The notes beneath the pieces are model-generated. The model was not told the origin of the DNA and ran no database searches. It worked only from the letters and a program-made list of their open reading frames with translations. The position numbers and the translations under genes were made by a program. A stretch of DNA of 64,000 nucleotides, taken from assembly GCA_022059125.1 (NCBI GenBank), contig JAEUWY010000020.1, positions 1,612,001-1,676,000 of the forward strand. The letters are read 5' to 3'. Of this stretch, positions 22,205-34,825 are shown piece by piece. Origin of the DNA: Corynespora cassiicola. Taxonomy: Eukaryota > Ascomycota > Dothideomycetes > Pleosporales > Corynesporascaceae. How positions within the stretch are numbered: position 1 is the first letter of the stretch; the number at the start of each line of letters is the position of its first letter.

Positions 22205-23839
22205 TTAATCCTTCCAGTCCCAGACCTGCTTGAGGAAGTGGGCCATGTTCACTTTCTTGGCCTTCATCTCGACCATCCAAGGGTGTTCGAGCATCCGCCA
22301 AGGGGTTGCCCGGCGTGGGCAGTCCTTCTCGAGACTAGCCATTGTTAGTATGCCGTTGCTGGTGTGACGTCATGGCAGACTAGACTTACCAACACTCGAT
22401 GAAGTACTTGAAGTTCTCGGACCATCTGATGCCATTTTCAGGCTCGTCCTTGAGCTTAGGGATGGGCTGCCGGACAATGTAGGTGAGGAGGTCGATGAGC
22501 CCAGCACGGGGGTTCATCTCTGTCCCGTCTGCAGGGAAGGGGAACCGGTGCTGGGCGACCTCAAGTAGTGTGACGCCCAGGCTCCACACGTCACTAGTGA
22601 TGGTGTAGCTCTGTCCGGTAATGCGCTCCGGCGCCATGTAGTACGACGTACCAATGAAGGTGTTTGCATCGCCTTTTGTTCCGAATTCTCCAGAAACGCC
22701 GAAATCGCACAGTTTGACCTGTCCGTTTCGGCACAAGAGGATGTTGCTAGGTTTGATATCTCGGTGAATGATGCGATGCGAGTGGAGATATGTCAGGCCG
22801 TTGAGGACTCCCTCGGCCACCTTGCCAAGTACCTTCTCGCCGGTGCGACCACCTAGTTTCTTGACCTCTCGATAGACGGAATCTAGGGAGCCACCCTCGC
22901 AGAACTCCATGGCAATGCTGATGGTGCCGGTGCTCTCGTCCATGAAAGCACCGTAATAGCGGCAGATGTAGTCACCCGCACAAATCTTGTTGAAGGACAG
23001 CTCACGCACAATCTGCCTCTTGACGTCTGGGTCCGGGTTCGTGGTGATGATCTGCTCGCACGTGAGACTTGGGACAAGGACTTGGCATGGCCATATCATA
23101 CCTTGAGCGCGAACACCGTCTTGCCACCCTTCAAGATGGCCTTGGTGACGGCACCACCAGCACCTTCGCCTAGACCTCCCATCTCGTCAATCATGCCCTT
23201 TGCGCTCGCAGCCTTCCACCCTGCATCGTCGAGATCTTCGACATCCAGCGGACGTCCCTTCTCTGCAGCGAGCTGCTCCAGATCTGGCAGCGGCTGGTTG
23301 CTGCCTTCCCTCTCCATGGAAGGGGCGCTCTCGCTGCCACCCTGCGATATGGCCGAGATGGGATCGGAGCTCTGGTGGGCTCTCTGCAGGCCGGGGAAGC
23401 CCAGCGTGTACGAGGACGTGGCCGACGTCGAGCCCGTGGCCTGCACCTCGCCGAAACTTCCTGACCGCGAGTGCGCGCTCGCGTCGCTCGACCCTCCTGC
23501 TGAGAGGCCGGGCCCGCCTATCTGCAGCGGAGGGAGCTTCGGGTGGGGGCGGCCCTCGTGGGGAGTGTGACTGGTGCCCATGGGGGTCGCGAGGCGCAGC
23601 TGCGGGGGAGCAGGGCGGAGGTTGGGCTGGCCTTCGCTGGAGCCATTGACAACGGGGCGAGCGTGCGGCGAGGGCGGTATCGAGAGGCCAAGGCGTGGTG
23701 TGCGGGCGCCGCCTTGCGAGCGGCCGCCGGGGATGGGTGGGCGGAGGAGGGGTGCGGGGGACGACATGTTGTTCTGGGGGACGGGCGCGGAGCCGTTGGG
23801 CTGGTGTGGTGTCGACGAAGAGTTGGCAAAGGGCTGCAT
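22205..23839 (-). CDS. mkk1: MAP kinase kinase of the cell wall integrity pathway (Mkk1/2 type)
   Basis: Dual-specificity kinase that activates the Slt2/MpkA MAP kinase in the Bck1-Mkk-Slt2 module. Exons 23839-23102, 23051-22390 and 22334-22205 give 509 aa. A Pro/Ser-rich regulatory N-terminus of about 220 residues precedes the kinase domain: glycine loop [12 protein letters not shown] lysine, [11 protein letters not shown] catalytic loop, DFGVSGEFG, an activation segment with candidate phospho-sites ([14 protein letters not shown]) and MAPERI. The C-terminus [20 protein letters not shown] is that of Mkk1/2-like proteins. The last intron has a perfect TACTAAC branch site. The GC-rich region upstream probably contains a long 5' UTR or promoter. 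Confidence 0.92.
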
Positions 23840-24679
23840 CTACCGCAGTCTGAGGGCGGCCCGTTCAGCCCTGGTGGTGGTGTAGAGGCCTGGCGGCCAG
23901 CGAGGAGCGACGGCAGGGCGCGGAGGGGGAGTCGGGGGGCTCGGCGGCGGTGGTCGGAGTTGTGAGGGTGCAACAGGCCGCTGGCCGGGCGTGTCAAGCT
24001 GTCGGGCCCTTCCTGGGGAGCAGGAAGAAGGGACGGAGGGGGGCGTCTGCGGAGGGTTTGAGGTTCGACAGTGTGGACCCAGCGGTGTGGATAAACTGCC
24101 GTCAGCCGAAGGGACGCTGGCCGAGGGGTTTAGGGGCAGGCAGCGGCTGGGCAGACTTGAGGCGGCCTCTGGGGTCGAGAGGGAAATACAGGGCGGTCGG
24201 CGCGAGGCAGGTGGTGAGCGAGCGTGTGGGCGGGCGGGCAGGACACGGCCAAGGGTGCGGAGGGCGAGGCGGGCGAGGCGGGCCTGAGGTGACGTTGCTC
24301 CCACGAGTCACGGGCAGGCGTGCAGGCCCTGGAGCTGCGGGCGATGGCGGCGGCGGCGGGCTGCTACTAGCTACTGCTATCACGGTGCGTGTGCGTGCAG
24401 CAGCAGCAGAGTCGGTAGCTACCACAGGCGCGCAGTGTGGCGACGAGGGCGGCTGGGGCAGGCCGACGGCGCGGGCGCTGGGCGAGGGCCAGAGGGAGGT
24501 GGACGGGCGCGGAGCAGCGACGAGGCCCAAGGCGGAGTGGGTTTCAGTCGGGCAGGGTGCAGACGCAGACGCAGGCGCAGGCGAGGATAACGAGGGTGGG
24601 GAGGAGCAAGAAGGACAGAGGGCAGCGAGCGAGGAAGTCTGTGGGCGGGCAGGCGGACAGACAATGGGGTGAATGGCCA

Positions 24680-24732
24680 GCGGTGCGGTGCGGTGCGGTG
24701 CAGTGCGGTGCAGTGCGGTGCAGTGCGGCGCA
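24680..24732. repeat. GTGCG-type short tandem repeat
   Basis: About ten units of a 5-nt word (GTGCG, with GTGCA variants) in a row, partly organised as 10-nt GTGCGGTGCA dimers. Confidence 0.8.
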
Positions 24733-24998
24733 GGAGGTTGTCGTCGACTCGACTCGGTCCCGCAAGCGCCAGCCGTTGTTCCTCTTTATGAGTGGATTGC
24801 GGGCCTGTTTCAAAACCCTCCAGGAGAGCCCGCCCGCCTACGTAGGCCGTCCTCATTCGACTGCGCTGCTGCTGCTAGACGCCGCCCGCACGAACTCCAT
24901 GTGCCCTTTCTTACGTTGGGCCTGCAGCCATGCCCGCCCTGCCCGCCCTGCCAGCGCTGCACTGGGTACAGGCGATTCATCGACACCTCGGTCGACAC

Positions 24999-25060
24999 CA
25001 GGCGACACAGGCGACACAGGCGACAGAGGCGACACAGGCGACAGAGGCGACACAGGCGAT
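24999..25060. repeat. 9-nt minisatellite
   Basis: About seven units alternating GGCGACACA and GGCGACAGA. The length is a multiple of three, so frames through it stay open on both strands and create spurious repeats in translation. Confidence 0.8.
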
Positions 25061-26732
25061 ACATCGTCATCAGCCCCAAAGCTAAGGCTGACTGCCTCTG
25101 CCATCGCCGTCCGCTCCCCTGGAACCACGCGACAGAGACCCGAACCACGTCGTCTGCGTCGCCTGTGCCCAATCGACGCCGGCCGCGGTGCAGCGCGGCT
25201 GACGTTGGACTGCTGCGTCTGCTGCATCGCCTGCATCTGCTGCCTGTGACCCCCTCCACCAACTCCAGCCTGCCTTGGAAACGCGCCGCTGGGAGAGAGA
25301 GCTGTATGCTAGCGGCCGCCGCCTGCAACCCCTCCCATGCCTCGTCTTGACCCTGGAGCCCACCGTGCCCACTGAGCCTACTGAGCCTACCGAGCCACAA
25401 GCTGAGGGCCGCGATACACGACCTTGGCACTCTACCGACCCTACCGACCCCATCTTCCCCTGCCTTGGCGCCCAAGCCCTTCTCCTGTCTCAAGAAGCGC
25501 CGTCATCTCACCATCTCGTCATCTTCCCTCGACTCCCTCACATAAATTCTCAAAGGGCGCCCTTCGCTGCTGCCCTCGCTCGTCGAGAGATGAGTAAGTG
25601 CATGGCCATCCCAGGTCGCCGACCCCCTGCCGGCCAAGTGCCGACAATAAACACCAGACCCTTCTGCGCTCCGTCTCCATTATTAGAAACACGACCCTTT
25701 TTGTGCCTTCGATTTATCACTCCCCTCAACCCTATCCACTGGCAGCTGAGGGCGCAGTCCTGTTCGACCGCAAGCCACCACCATCGCTTCACCAACGGGC
25801 AGTCGATCCGATACAGCTGCTGGGGTCGCGCCCATGCTGCGCGCATCTGGAGGCCAAGGTCGCACAGCTGAGCAGCGCCCTAGATCATGCAGAGCTGGAC
25901 GCCCAGCGGTCGTGCCGATAGGCCTTAAGCCTGTGGGGTGTCAGCTTCCACGTTATTGACACCATCAGGAGAGCATGCCAGACAGCATCGCTTGCAGTTT
26001 GGGGGCCCGCTTGCTCCTCAACCCCGGCTGTCCATTCTGGCCAGGCGCTCTCTGGGACCCATCCAAACCTCTCAAAGCGGCAAAGACGGCTTACGTGCAT
26101 CGTACAACCATCTCGTCGGCGTCGACCCAAACGGTCCCCCCCTCATCGAATCCACGGCAGTGCCGGGTCCAGCCTCTAGCACATGGTAACCTGGTCCCAT
26201 CTGCGGAAGGATCGCGCCAATGTCTGCCACAATCTGCCACAGTCTCGTGAATGCCTTGGTCCGGCCTCTTCAACACTCCACGCCTGCCTCCACGCCTGCC
26301 TCTCCCCCTGCCCGGACACTGCTCCGACCAAAAACCTTCATTTTCTGCATCCACCACCCTTTCCTTCTGTTGTCTCTTCATCCCCAGCGCACGGCTGTCC
26401 ACTTCCGTCAGATCTCGGGGTTTGTATCAGTTTCCTGACTGCATGTGCGTCTCCGAAGGCAAAAGGACTGACATAATCACCATCCCAAGTCCGGACATTA
26501 GGCTTGAGTCAACAACTCGATACGCCTCCACTTGCGTGCAACAGTGCCTCACTCTTCGTCATTTCGCCCCAGATGCAGCTCCGTTCTATTGAAGATGATG
26601 CATTGCTAAGTCACCACAGGTCTAGTTTGACTCGTCCCACTCCACCAGTGACACAAGTCAGAATTGCACTCGACGCGACAGATTCTGCGAGACACACTCC
26701 AACACACTATTCCGGCACCATTTGTTTGGGCT

Positions 26733-28457
26733 TTATGATAGCTCAATGTGACATCGCTTGCCTTTGGGCGTCATTAAGAAGAAAATCACACTATCCATAT
26801 CTGAATCCCCGAAACCGCCCTTCTTGGACAGGCGGACGTTGGGAAAAGCTCTGAAAAACTTCACCGTGGCTAGTCGAAGCTCCATGTACGCCAGGTGCGT
26901 TCCAATGCAGACTAGACATGGTTAGTTTCAGTACAGTCAGAAGTGGGGGATGACCAACCCCGAGAACCTGCTCCGAAAGGCATCCACGCATCGTTCATGT
27001 CTTTGGTCGGCTTCTCCCACCTCGAAGGGTCGAATCTCCATGCTGTCAGCCTATCGATTCATAATTTCCGTGTACGATATTGTACCTTTCTGGCTCAGGG
27101 TACACGGCTGGGTTTCTATGCATGCTGAATGGCTGCGTTGACACTGTTGTACCGCGTGACACGTAGTAACCATCAATCTCGCAACCCTCTGGCGGTGCAT
27201 CCCTTGGCATTCCACTAGGCGCTGCGGCGTATAGCCTCGTGGTTTCGCGGATTACCTGGCTAAGATATGACAGTTGCTTCAGATCCCCGTCTTGGTAGCC
27301 TTCTGCCAGCGCGGATACTTCCTCGATCAATCTCGCCTTGACCTGCTCGTCTTTGCAGACGGAATACACCAAGTACGATAGCGTGATTGCCGTGGTGTCG
27401 CTGCCTGCCACAATATATGCTTTGGCATTGGAAATGATTTCTCCCTGGCACAATCCTTCCTCGCCAGCTTTGAAAAATTTGGTGAATAGCGTTGGCCTGA
27501 CATTCCATGGGTCGGCCATCACCATCTTCTCATATCGTTGTATCGATTGTTGGCCGTACACCGTCAGTCGAGCGTTTATAGCCTTTGCTTGGCTGATGAC
27601 TGGAAGAGGAATGTAGTTGGCAAGAGCAAACAATTTAGGGAACCCGGCTTGGATTCCGCTCATGAATCCCACTTTGGCTAGATCATCCACATATTGGTTT
27701 GACTAAGAGTATGGTCAATGGCAATGGCAATGAGGAATAGGAGGACAGTTTACCCACCTTGCCTTGGTCCAACATGCGGAAACTATCTCCAAATGATAGC
27801 TCGCCAATGACATCGGTGGCCATGAACATCCACCATTTGAGGATATCGGCAAATCCTTTTTGCTTGATTTCCTGGCCAATTCGGTTTATGGCAAGATCCA
27901 CCTTGTCCCTGATGAGCGGCTCGAAACTTTTCAATCCTGTCTCGGACAGCGGATTCGCTAACAATCTTCGGTATCGTGAATGTGCAATCGGATCGCGCGT
28001 GTCGAATACGGAACTGTAGCCACTGTGGTCGCGTAGATGGTCATAGAACTCTGCCTTGAGGAATGGCCGCTTGAAAGAGTAAATCTGCCTCACTGCATTG
28101 ACTGATGCAAAGTCCATTTCGTAGGGGCTGATACGGACGGTGCTCCCTGAAGATTACTGTCAGACAGTGGTTGGATTCGTTTCACTGTGATATTGACGGA
28201 CCATATTTCTTATGCAGCCGCTCGACATGGTGAGCGCGATTGCCAGAGAGCCAATGGTACGAGAGCACCAAAGATGTCCATTTCGTGTACCACGGACCCG
28301 GGGCTGAAGCAAGAGGGCTTTTCCAACGCCGATAGAGTTTCTTCATACATTGTCAGCACAGGCCCTTTTCCCCTTGGAATTGAAGAGACGTCACCAAAAG
28401 ATTGGTAACTAGGAGGGTAAGGCCAACGGCCAAAGCTGCAGCAACTGGTAGATGCAT
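26733..28457 (-). CDS. Cytochrome P450 monooxygenase
   Basis: ER-membrane haem-thiolate monooxygenase; substrate unknown. Six exons (28457-28395, 28340-28202, 28146-27758, 27702-27086, 27050-26959, 26911-26733) assemble to 492 aa with phases all consistent. The N-terminus has a membrane anchor (AAALAVGLTLLVTNLL) followed by a basic stretch and the proline hinge APGPWYTKW. Conserved parts: KKYGSTVRISPYEM, the I-helix AGSDTT (about 296-301), ExxR in RETTRL (Glu about 349), PSRW and the haem loop FGAGSRVCIG with Cys ligand near 435. There is no reductase or other biosynthetic gene next to it. It resembles fungal P450s of secondary or xenobiotic metabolism, but the family number cannot be assigned by eye. 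Confidence 0.92.
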
Positions 28458-31116
28458 GACTTGTTGCGGTTTCGTGGACTGATTCTACCGATTCTCAGGC
28501 CTCGCCACTCACGGCCTCCCTTATACTGGATATCAAGCCTGCATACATGACGCCCTCCATCGGCCCTGCTCATCTGCAATTCCTGCAAAAGCACTGCTAT
28601 CGTGCTTCTCGGGTCCCGGAACACAGTGCAGGGGCACTCCAAGACATTGATGCAAGGTATAAACCCTGGTAGGACCTTACCCATTGCTCTGTTGGTGGGC
28701 TGGGCGGTCAAAAGTTTACGTGTCAACGACGGTGCATGCAAGAATCTCGGCGTTCGTGCATTCGAGACGGCCGACCGCGTTTCGTTATACTATGGATGTG
28801 CGGAAGATGGACAGGGCGAAGTCGTGAGGTAGGACGGGTGCATTGCGACCGAAAGGCCGAACGAGGTCGTGGTGTTGTACGAGTTAAGACGGATTAGCAC
28901 TACCGCCATATGAGATAACCAAGACTCGATCCTTCACCGCATCCGACTGTGGATACCGGCCACGGGTATGTTTCAGCTTTAAGTTTCGTTGAGACCGACC
29001 TGTCTCCATGTACGGATAGTGCAAATCGAGGTCAAGTATGTAATTGAGGTCCATCAAAAAAACACTGCGACTTGTGAACCTTGACTACTACGCAACAATC
29101 TTTGTGGATACGCCCCGGATTTTTCTTGGACACTATAATTGCCAGCGGTAGGCGGTAGGCGGTAGGCTTCGCTGGGTATCAATGCAGTCCTCTACATTTC
29201 TGCCAACAGACTATACCCGTCGCAAAATCAGTCAGTCAGCGATAGCTCACGTTCACAACACAACCAGCAGCAACCTTCTCCCCAAAACATCAACAAAAAC
29301 GACCATCCACTCACAGTGCAGACATTCTTGTTTGAGTGTATACTTACATTTCTTTTCTCGCCTCTCGCTCCGCCTCCTGCAAATAAAGAGGCTATGCCAC
29401 ACAAGGCGGAAAAAAAAATCCGCCATTCAACCCAAAGCCTCGGGTCCTCTAGCCGCCCACCCATGATGCCATTCTATAATAAGACACTCGGGCCACACGG
29501 CCAATGCCCTCCATTACTCACCTTATCGTGGGCCGAATTGACGACACAGCAAGGGAGATGGAGGTGGTATGCGTGTACTGCATTTGCATGCTTGCAGCGG
29601 GCATGCTGTCTGTCTGTTCTGTCCACCAGCGGCATCAAGCACACACGGTGAGGTGTGGTGGCCGCAGGTGTGAGCCCCTCGGCCCGCCCCGCAAGGAATA
29701 GTCATTGGCGCAGCGCCACCACCACCTTGCACTGGATGCCATCTGTCAAACGACACTACTCAGCAGTGAATTATGTAGGTGAGACGGGCGTTCCTGGAAC
29801 GGCGCGTATCGGCGTGAGCGCTGGCGGCGTGGCGTACGGAGTGGAAGAAAGAGAAGAAAACAGTACCCCGAAGGAGACTTGAATGGATCAACTTTTTCGA
29901 ACATCTTGGGCCATGGCCCTATGACGATGATGACGCTGGACGCACAACGGCCGTGCCGTGTCCGTATCTGGCCCCATGGTCAAACGCTCAACCCATCTCG
30001 GTTCGACGGTCAAACCCGCCCGCATGGCACTCCGTGGCCGTCGCGACTCTGAATCTCCGTCTTTGCCTCTGGTCCTCAGGGCAAGCATCGTGGCCGATGT
30101 CCAGTCCAGAGAACAGACACGGCCATACACACACATGTCTCCAGATGCGCGCAGGTGAGCAGCCATGCAGGCCAGCTCGCCATGGAGGCACACGGCAGGC
30201 ACGCGCCCTCACGCGTCCTCGTGTGCCACCTCCCCAGTCTGGAATCTCTTTCGCGCAGGCAGAGCAAGAACTGCAGCTCCGTGCTTGCGCGTGCAGCCCT
30301 CCCCCTGGGCCTCCTTCTCCTTCCATCCAATCTCCCATACACGTTCAATTAAGCCTGGCCCAACCCGGCTCTAGCCCCCAAGCCACACCCCCCAGACTCT
30401 CCGGGGCGCCGCCCATGCCAAAAGTCTTGGTCCCCGTAGCGCCGTCGCTTGCGGGCCCCTCGCATCTGGATCGCAGATCTGCGATACCACGTCCTCGAGC
30501 GCGCCTGTGTGCTCCAAGGGGACTATGGCTGTGTGAGCTGGAGCAAGTGAGAACAGCATCGAGCCTACACCAGATGGGCATACAGCCATGCATTCGCCCG
30601 TATCCATCCATCCCTGGAATCCCCATTTTGGCACCAGTCCGCCGACATTGATATCCAACAGCCATTGGCAACGTAGCTAGGCTAGCCAGCGAGCCAACCC
30701 TCTAGGCGCCGCGCGCAATATCCATAGCCCTGATGCTCTCGATATGCCTATCCAGACTATCAATAGCCCGCATGCCGGCCCAGGTAAACACTCCCCCCCG
30801 TTTCACCCCAACCGAAATGCCCGTCCGCAGACCACCGCCGCGCCCGCCAGCCCGCCAGCCCACCTGTCACAGAAAAGAACCCGACAGGGACAGGCTCGCT
30901 CTTTCGCTGAACAGGCGCAGTGCGTAGCACAAAGCAGCACAGCGCAGCGCAGCATTGCCCTCTAGGGCCTGGCTCACCGGGCACTTTCTTTCCCTACATC
31001 CCTATGTGCCGCCCCTCACCTCCCTCCAGGGCCACATGCTTGCCTGCCCCCCAAACTCCACCCAGGTCCTCTCCGAAGCCTTATTTTCCGGCCCGTAACA
31101 CACATCTTCATCCCTA

Positions 31117-31137
31117 CACGCACGCACGCACGCACAC
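31117..31137. repeat. (CGCA)n microsatellite
   Basis: About five tetranucleotide units, CGCA type. Confidence 0.75.
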
Positions 31138-31546
31138 AGACGGCCATACATACAAATGCTGCAGGGCCCTTCCACACACACAGTCCGCCCGCCCCCAATC
31201 CACAGAGATTATCACACTCCACTCGTCCCTGTATCCCACCCCCAGCAACGGCCTCGCCGGACATTTCAACGGGAAGGGAAGCAAACGGCCGTTCACGCCT
31301 CGGGGGCTACTGCGTCCCTGTCTTGTCTTGACCTGTCTTGATCCGTCTTGACCACCTTGGTCTGCTCTGCTCAGCATCCACGGCTCGTTACGCGCACCTT
31401 GCATGTCTCTCTCTCTCCACCACTGCCGCTGCAGTGCACTCACTCCAAGCCCTGCCCAGCCCTTCGCCACGGACACGGCATATAGTACCGTGAGATCGAC
31501 CAAACACTGGCCCTGGATTTTTTTTATTAAATCGGGCGCTTTTATC

Positions 31547-31562
31547 CACACACACACACACA
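31547..31562. repeat. (CA)n microsatellite
   Basis: Eight CA dinucleotides, with a nearby CATA-rich tract at about 31585-31600. Confidence 0.75.
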
Positions 31563-31865
31563 TCTGTCTCTCCGTTCATATGTACATGCATACATACATA
31601 TACTGCCTTTCTTCCTTTGCTCGCGGACCCAGCATCCCGGGAACGAGCATGCTACCGCGTTTGTAAACGCCTTCAATATACGCACGCAGACTCTTTTGCT
31701 CCTTCCTCCGCCCCGACCCGCACCCGCACGCGTTATATTCCTCCCGAGCCAACTCTTCCTCTCTTTTTTCCTTTCTTTCTTTGGCTGAAGCACAGCTCCG
31801 TACGGCCTCCCACATCCAACGACCCACCCCCCCCATCGTCTTTGCGAAAGGCGGCCCGCAACACC

Positions 31866-33010
31866 ATGGCCAGTCCACCCCCCGCAATGCACTCCCCAGA
31901 GTACTTGGCCGAAGACATCAGCGGACGCCTACTCTCGACATGCATCGCCTTCATCGTGCTCGAGACGCTGTTCATATGTCTAATGTACGCCTCGCGCTTC
32001 CTGGCGCACGACCAAAAGATCAACCTCACCATGGCCATCCTAATGACGGCCGGATACCTTGTCTGCATGGGCAAGATCTCTGTCGGGATATGTACGTATC
32101 CCTTCCCTTCCCTTCCCTTCCCTCCCCATCTTCCCCCTTCGTCCTCTTCCCAACGACTCTGCTAACCCCTCACCTGGCAGTAATGGTTGAAATCGGCGGC
32201 TCAGGTCGCCACCGCTCCACCCTCCCAGCCCCCACCCTCCAAAACGCCCTCAAACTGAGCACCGCGTCGCAAATCGTCTGCCCGCTCAGCGCCTCCATGT
32301 CCAAGCTGGGCATATTGGCCCTGTACTACCAACTCTTCGGCCAGACGTCGAGGAACTACCGCATCGCCATCAAGGCCACCTTCGTGCTCGTCACGTGCGT
32401 CATGTTCGTGCAATTCATCATCCCGTTTGCAAACTGCAAGCCCTTTTCCAAGATGTGGACGCCCGACGGGCCGGGCACGTGCGCCATTGCGTCGCTCTCG
32501 CTGTGGCGCTATCTGAGCTTGCCCAACGTCTTCACCACCGTCCTCATGATTGCGATTCCGTTTCCCAAGCTGTTCGGGCTCAAGGTGTCTGCGGCGACGA
32601 AGCTGGGCTTGGCCGTCATACTGTGCGTGTGCGTTGCCGGCATGGTGGCGGCCATTATGCGGGTGGTGTCGTTTCTGGCCGTGACCAGCTTTCACGACAT
32701 CACGTTTGAGAATGTGAAGCCGTTTTGCTGGACCATCACCGAGTCGGGCATCTACTTGATCGCGGGGATACTGCCTACGCTGCGGCCGTTGATGAAGAAG
32801 GTGTTCAAGAACGTTCCGTTCGATAGGATACTCAGTGCGAGCTTCCGGAGCTCGGGGAGCTGGGGCCACAAGAAGGGCGTCTTTAACAAAGACAAGACGC
32901 TTCCGGAGCTGCCAAAGGGGCAGAAGCCTTTTACAGACATGAGCTCCAAGGGGACCGTGCTGGTCATGATGGAAGATGAGAGATATTTGATGCGAGAGGA
33001 CAGTCGATAG
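31866..33010 (+). CDS. Rhodopsin-domain integral membrane protein, second copy type
   Basis: Seven-helix fungal membrane protein; function unknown. Two exons (31866-32091, 32181-33010) give 351 aa; the intron contains a CCTTC repeat. The ATG at 31866 (CACCATGG) is in strong context. Helices include LLSTCIAFIVLETLFICLMYA, LTMAILMTAGYLVCMGKISVG, SASMSKLGILALYYQLF, ATFVLVTCVMFVQFIIPFA, FTTVLMIAIPFPKLFGL and AVILCVCVAGMVAAIMRV. The family end motif appears as FCWTITESGIYLIAGILPTLRPL. It lacks the conserved DDW/D motif normally seen after helix 1 (here AHDQKINLTM) and is only distantly related to the protein at 1.2-2.5 kb. The C-terminal 80 residues are hydrophilic. Confidence 0.82.
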
Positions 33011-33111
33011 ATTCTATGAGTGACACGATACTAATGTAATATATGGGCAATGAATGATACACGATTTTCCAGTACATGACTTGTGGTTGAGAGTGCGGGC
33101 TGATGGCAGCC

Positions 33112-34825
33112 CTAGCCGTCCAAGGTGGCGTCTCGGTTGCCTCGAAGCTTGCTGACAGCAGTGCCAGTGACCAGGAGCACAGCTAGCACGCCACTCTGGA
33201 CAGGCGCAAACATGGCAGATCGGATGATGACTAAGGTGCCCACGACAATGAAGACGAGGGGTAGCACGAGGGTGGGCTGATACGGGCGGTGTAGGCCAGG
33301 CTCCCTCCGGCGCAATATGACGAGGCCAATGACGGTGCTCACATAAAAGACCCATTCGGCCATGCCAACAAAGGTCAAGAGATCTCGGAAACTGCCAGTG
33401 AGAATGTAGATCAGAGTGATGGCGAGGGCTAGGGCATTCGCGTAACTGGGCGTGGTATTAGCAGGGACCCCAAGGAAGCGAGGTAAGGGGTACATGCAGA
33501 GGGGCATCGAAGACCGCTTCTTGCTTGTCTTCGGACTCGGAAATTGAAGCGGAACTTGACAAACGCCGTTTGGGAGACGTTGGCAGCCCGCGCTGGCTGA
33601 GTAGTTTGGGAAGGTAGTTGCGATGCGATGCAGCTACCGTCAGTCTGCCCACGGCAAACACATTACTGGTGATGGAGCCGGCGCAAGACACGGCGACCAA
33701 AACGGTAATTGCAATTCCAGCAGCACGTCCAAATAGGGCGTTTGCGGCAGCTACTGCCACGGCATCGCTGGAGCTCATCAAGTCCCAGGGCAAAAGGATG
33801 TAGTAGGCAACATTCACGAGTTCATAAGAGCTCAGCACAACAACCATGGCAGCTTTGATGGCCTTGGGCAGAGATCGGCCAGGGTCACGAATCTCACTTG
33901 CAACAACATTGGCCTACGCGGTGCGATTAGTGGGAGGGGAAGGAGAAAGGAAAAGGAGAAAAGAGATAGACTTCTCGCCGAGCAGGACACTCACATTGTC
34001 CCACCCATCGTAGGCCCAGAGTCCGGCGTAGATGGCAGCGCAGTAGTGGCCATAGCGCTCCCACGTGCTGATGGAATTCCAGTCAATGGTGCGGCCGTCA
34101 GAGACAGTCGGACGGGACTGGAACCAGTCCTTTGTGTACCAGTCCCGTGACCCCGAGATGGACGAGTGGGGATCCACCAGATGAGCAATCACGGCGATGG
34201 CGCCGCCGACGACAATGAGAACCACGGTCAGGATCTTGAAGGCGGTAAAGGACTCGCTGAGCCGCATAGTAACCCTGGTGTTGACCGAGTTGACGGCCAC
34301 CATGAATACGAAGGCCAGGGCGGCTATGGCCTTGAGCAGGCCGGCTGACAGTTGGGCGGAGCCGGTAACGGAGCCGATGGATTCGGCAATGACGATGCTC
34401 TGGATGGCCATGGAGGACGGTTTGACCGCCATGATGTAGATCCAGGCCATCAGGAAGGCCATGGTGTCGCCGTAGACGTGCCTGAGGTACTCCTGCATGC
34501 CGCCATTGAGGGGGAGGGCGGCGCCCAGCTCAGCAAACGAGGCAGCGCCGGCCCACGAGAGCAGGCCTCCCAGGACCCATACCAGCAGCGCTGCGCCAGG
34601 CGAGGGCACATTGCTGTCGACCTGGGCCGGGGACGCGAAGATGCCGGAGCCTATCTGGATGGAGACAAGCACGGCGAACGCGTGGCGGGTGGTGAGGAGG
34701 GGCGGGCGCTGCTGCGAGAGCTGCGGCTGCTGCGTCTCGTGCGCGTCTCCGGGGGGCAGCAGCGGTTGCGTCTCGTCATGGCGGTCCACGGGCTTGGTGG
34801 CCTGGTGCTGCTCTGCGGGCGCCAT
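33112..34825 (-). CDS. LAT-type amino-acid permease (APC superfamily), gene model incomplete
   Basis: Plasma-membrane or vacuolar amino-acid transporter of the L-type/methionine-permease group. Exon 34825-33995 encodes a hydrophilic N-terminus and TM1 with the GSGIFASPAQV signature, followed by GLLSWAGAASFAELGAALPLNGG. After an 81-nt intron, the next block starts at 33913 (ANVVASEIRDPGRSLPKAIKAAMV) and runs through SITSNVFAVGRLTVAASHRNYLP. The last part (TPSYANALALAITLIYILTGSFRDLLTF, VIGLVILRRREP) is in another frame, ending at 33112. Between about 33600 and 33440 a frame change is needed. I could not find an intron with good splice sites that provides it; a weak one ending CCCAG near 33445 is possible. 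A frameshift would make this a pseudogene. Confidence 0.75.

Larger units (their letters stand above)
23840..26732. other. Long GC-rich intergenic region with tandem repeats
   Basis: 2.9 kb between the MAPKK start and the P450 stop, both on the minus strand. It is strongly GC-rich from 23840 to about 25700, which opens long overlapping frames on all strands with low-complexity Pro/Ala/Arg/Gly translations. I take these as composition artefacts. Two tandem repeats are listed separately. Confidence 0.55.
28458..31865. other. Long gene-free region
   Basis: 3.4 kb between a minus-strand P450 and a plus-strand membrane-protein gene, so it contains both promoters. From about 29.3 kb it is C/T-rich on the plus strand with many short simple repeats. 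Frames up to about 230 codons occur but translate to low-complexity Pro/Ser/Arg/His without motifs. I see no supported gene. Confidence 0.5.

Noticed and set aside
23840..25900. Many long overlapping open frames on both strands (up to about 270 codons).
   Set aside because: Caused by high GC content and by repeats in multiples of three. Translations are low-complexity Pro/Ala/Arg/Gly with no domain or consistent exon structure.
29953..30651. 232-codon plus-strand frame.
   Set aside because: Pro/Ser/Arg-rich, with equally long frames on the opposite strand and no motif, splice logic or promoter.
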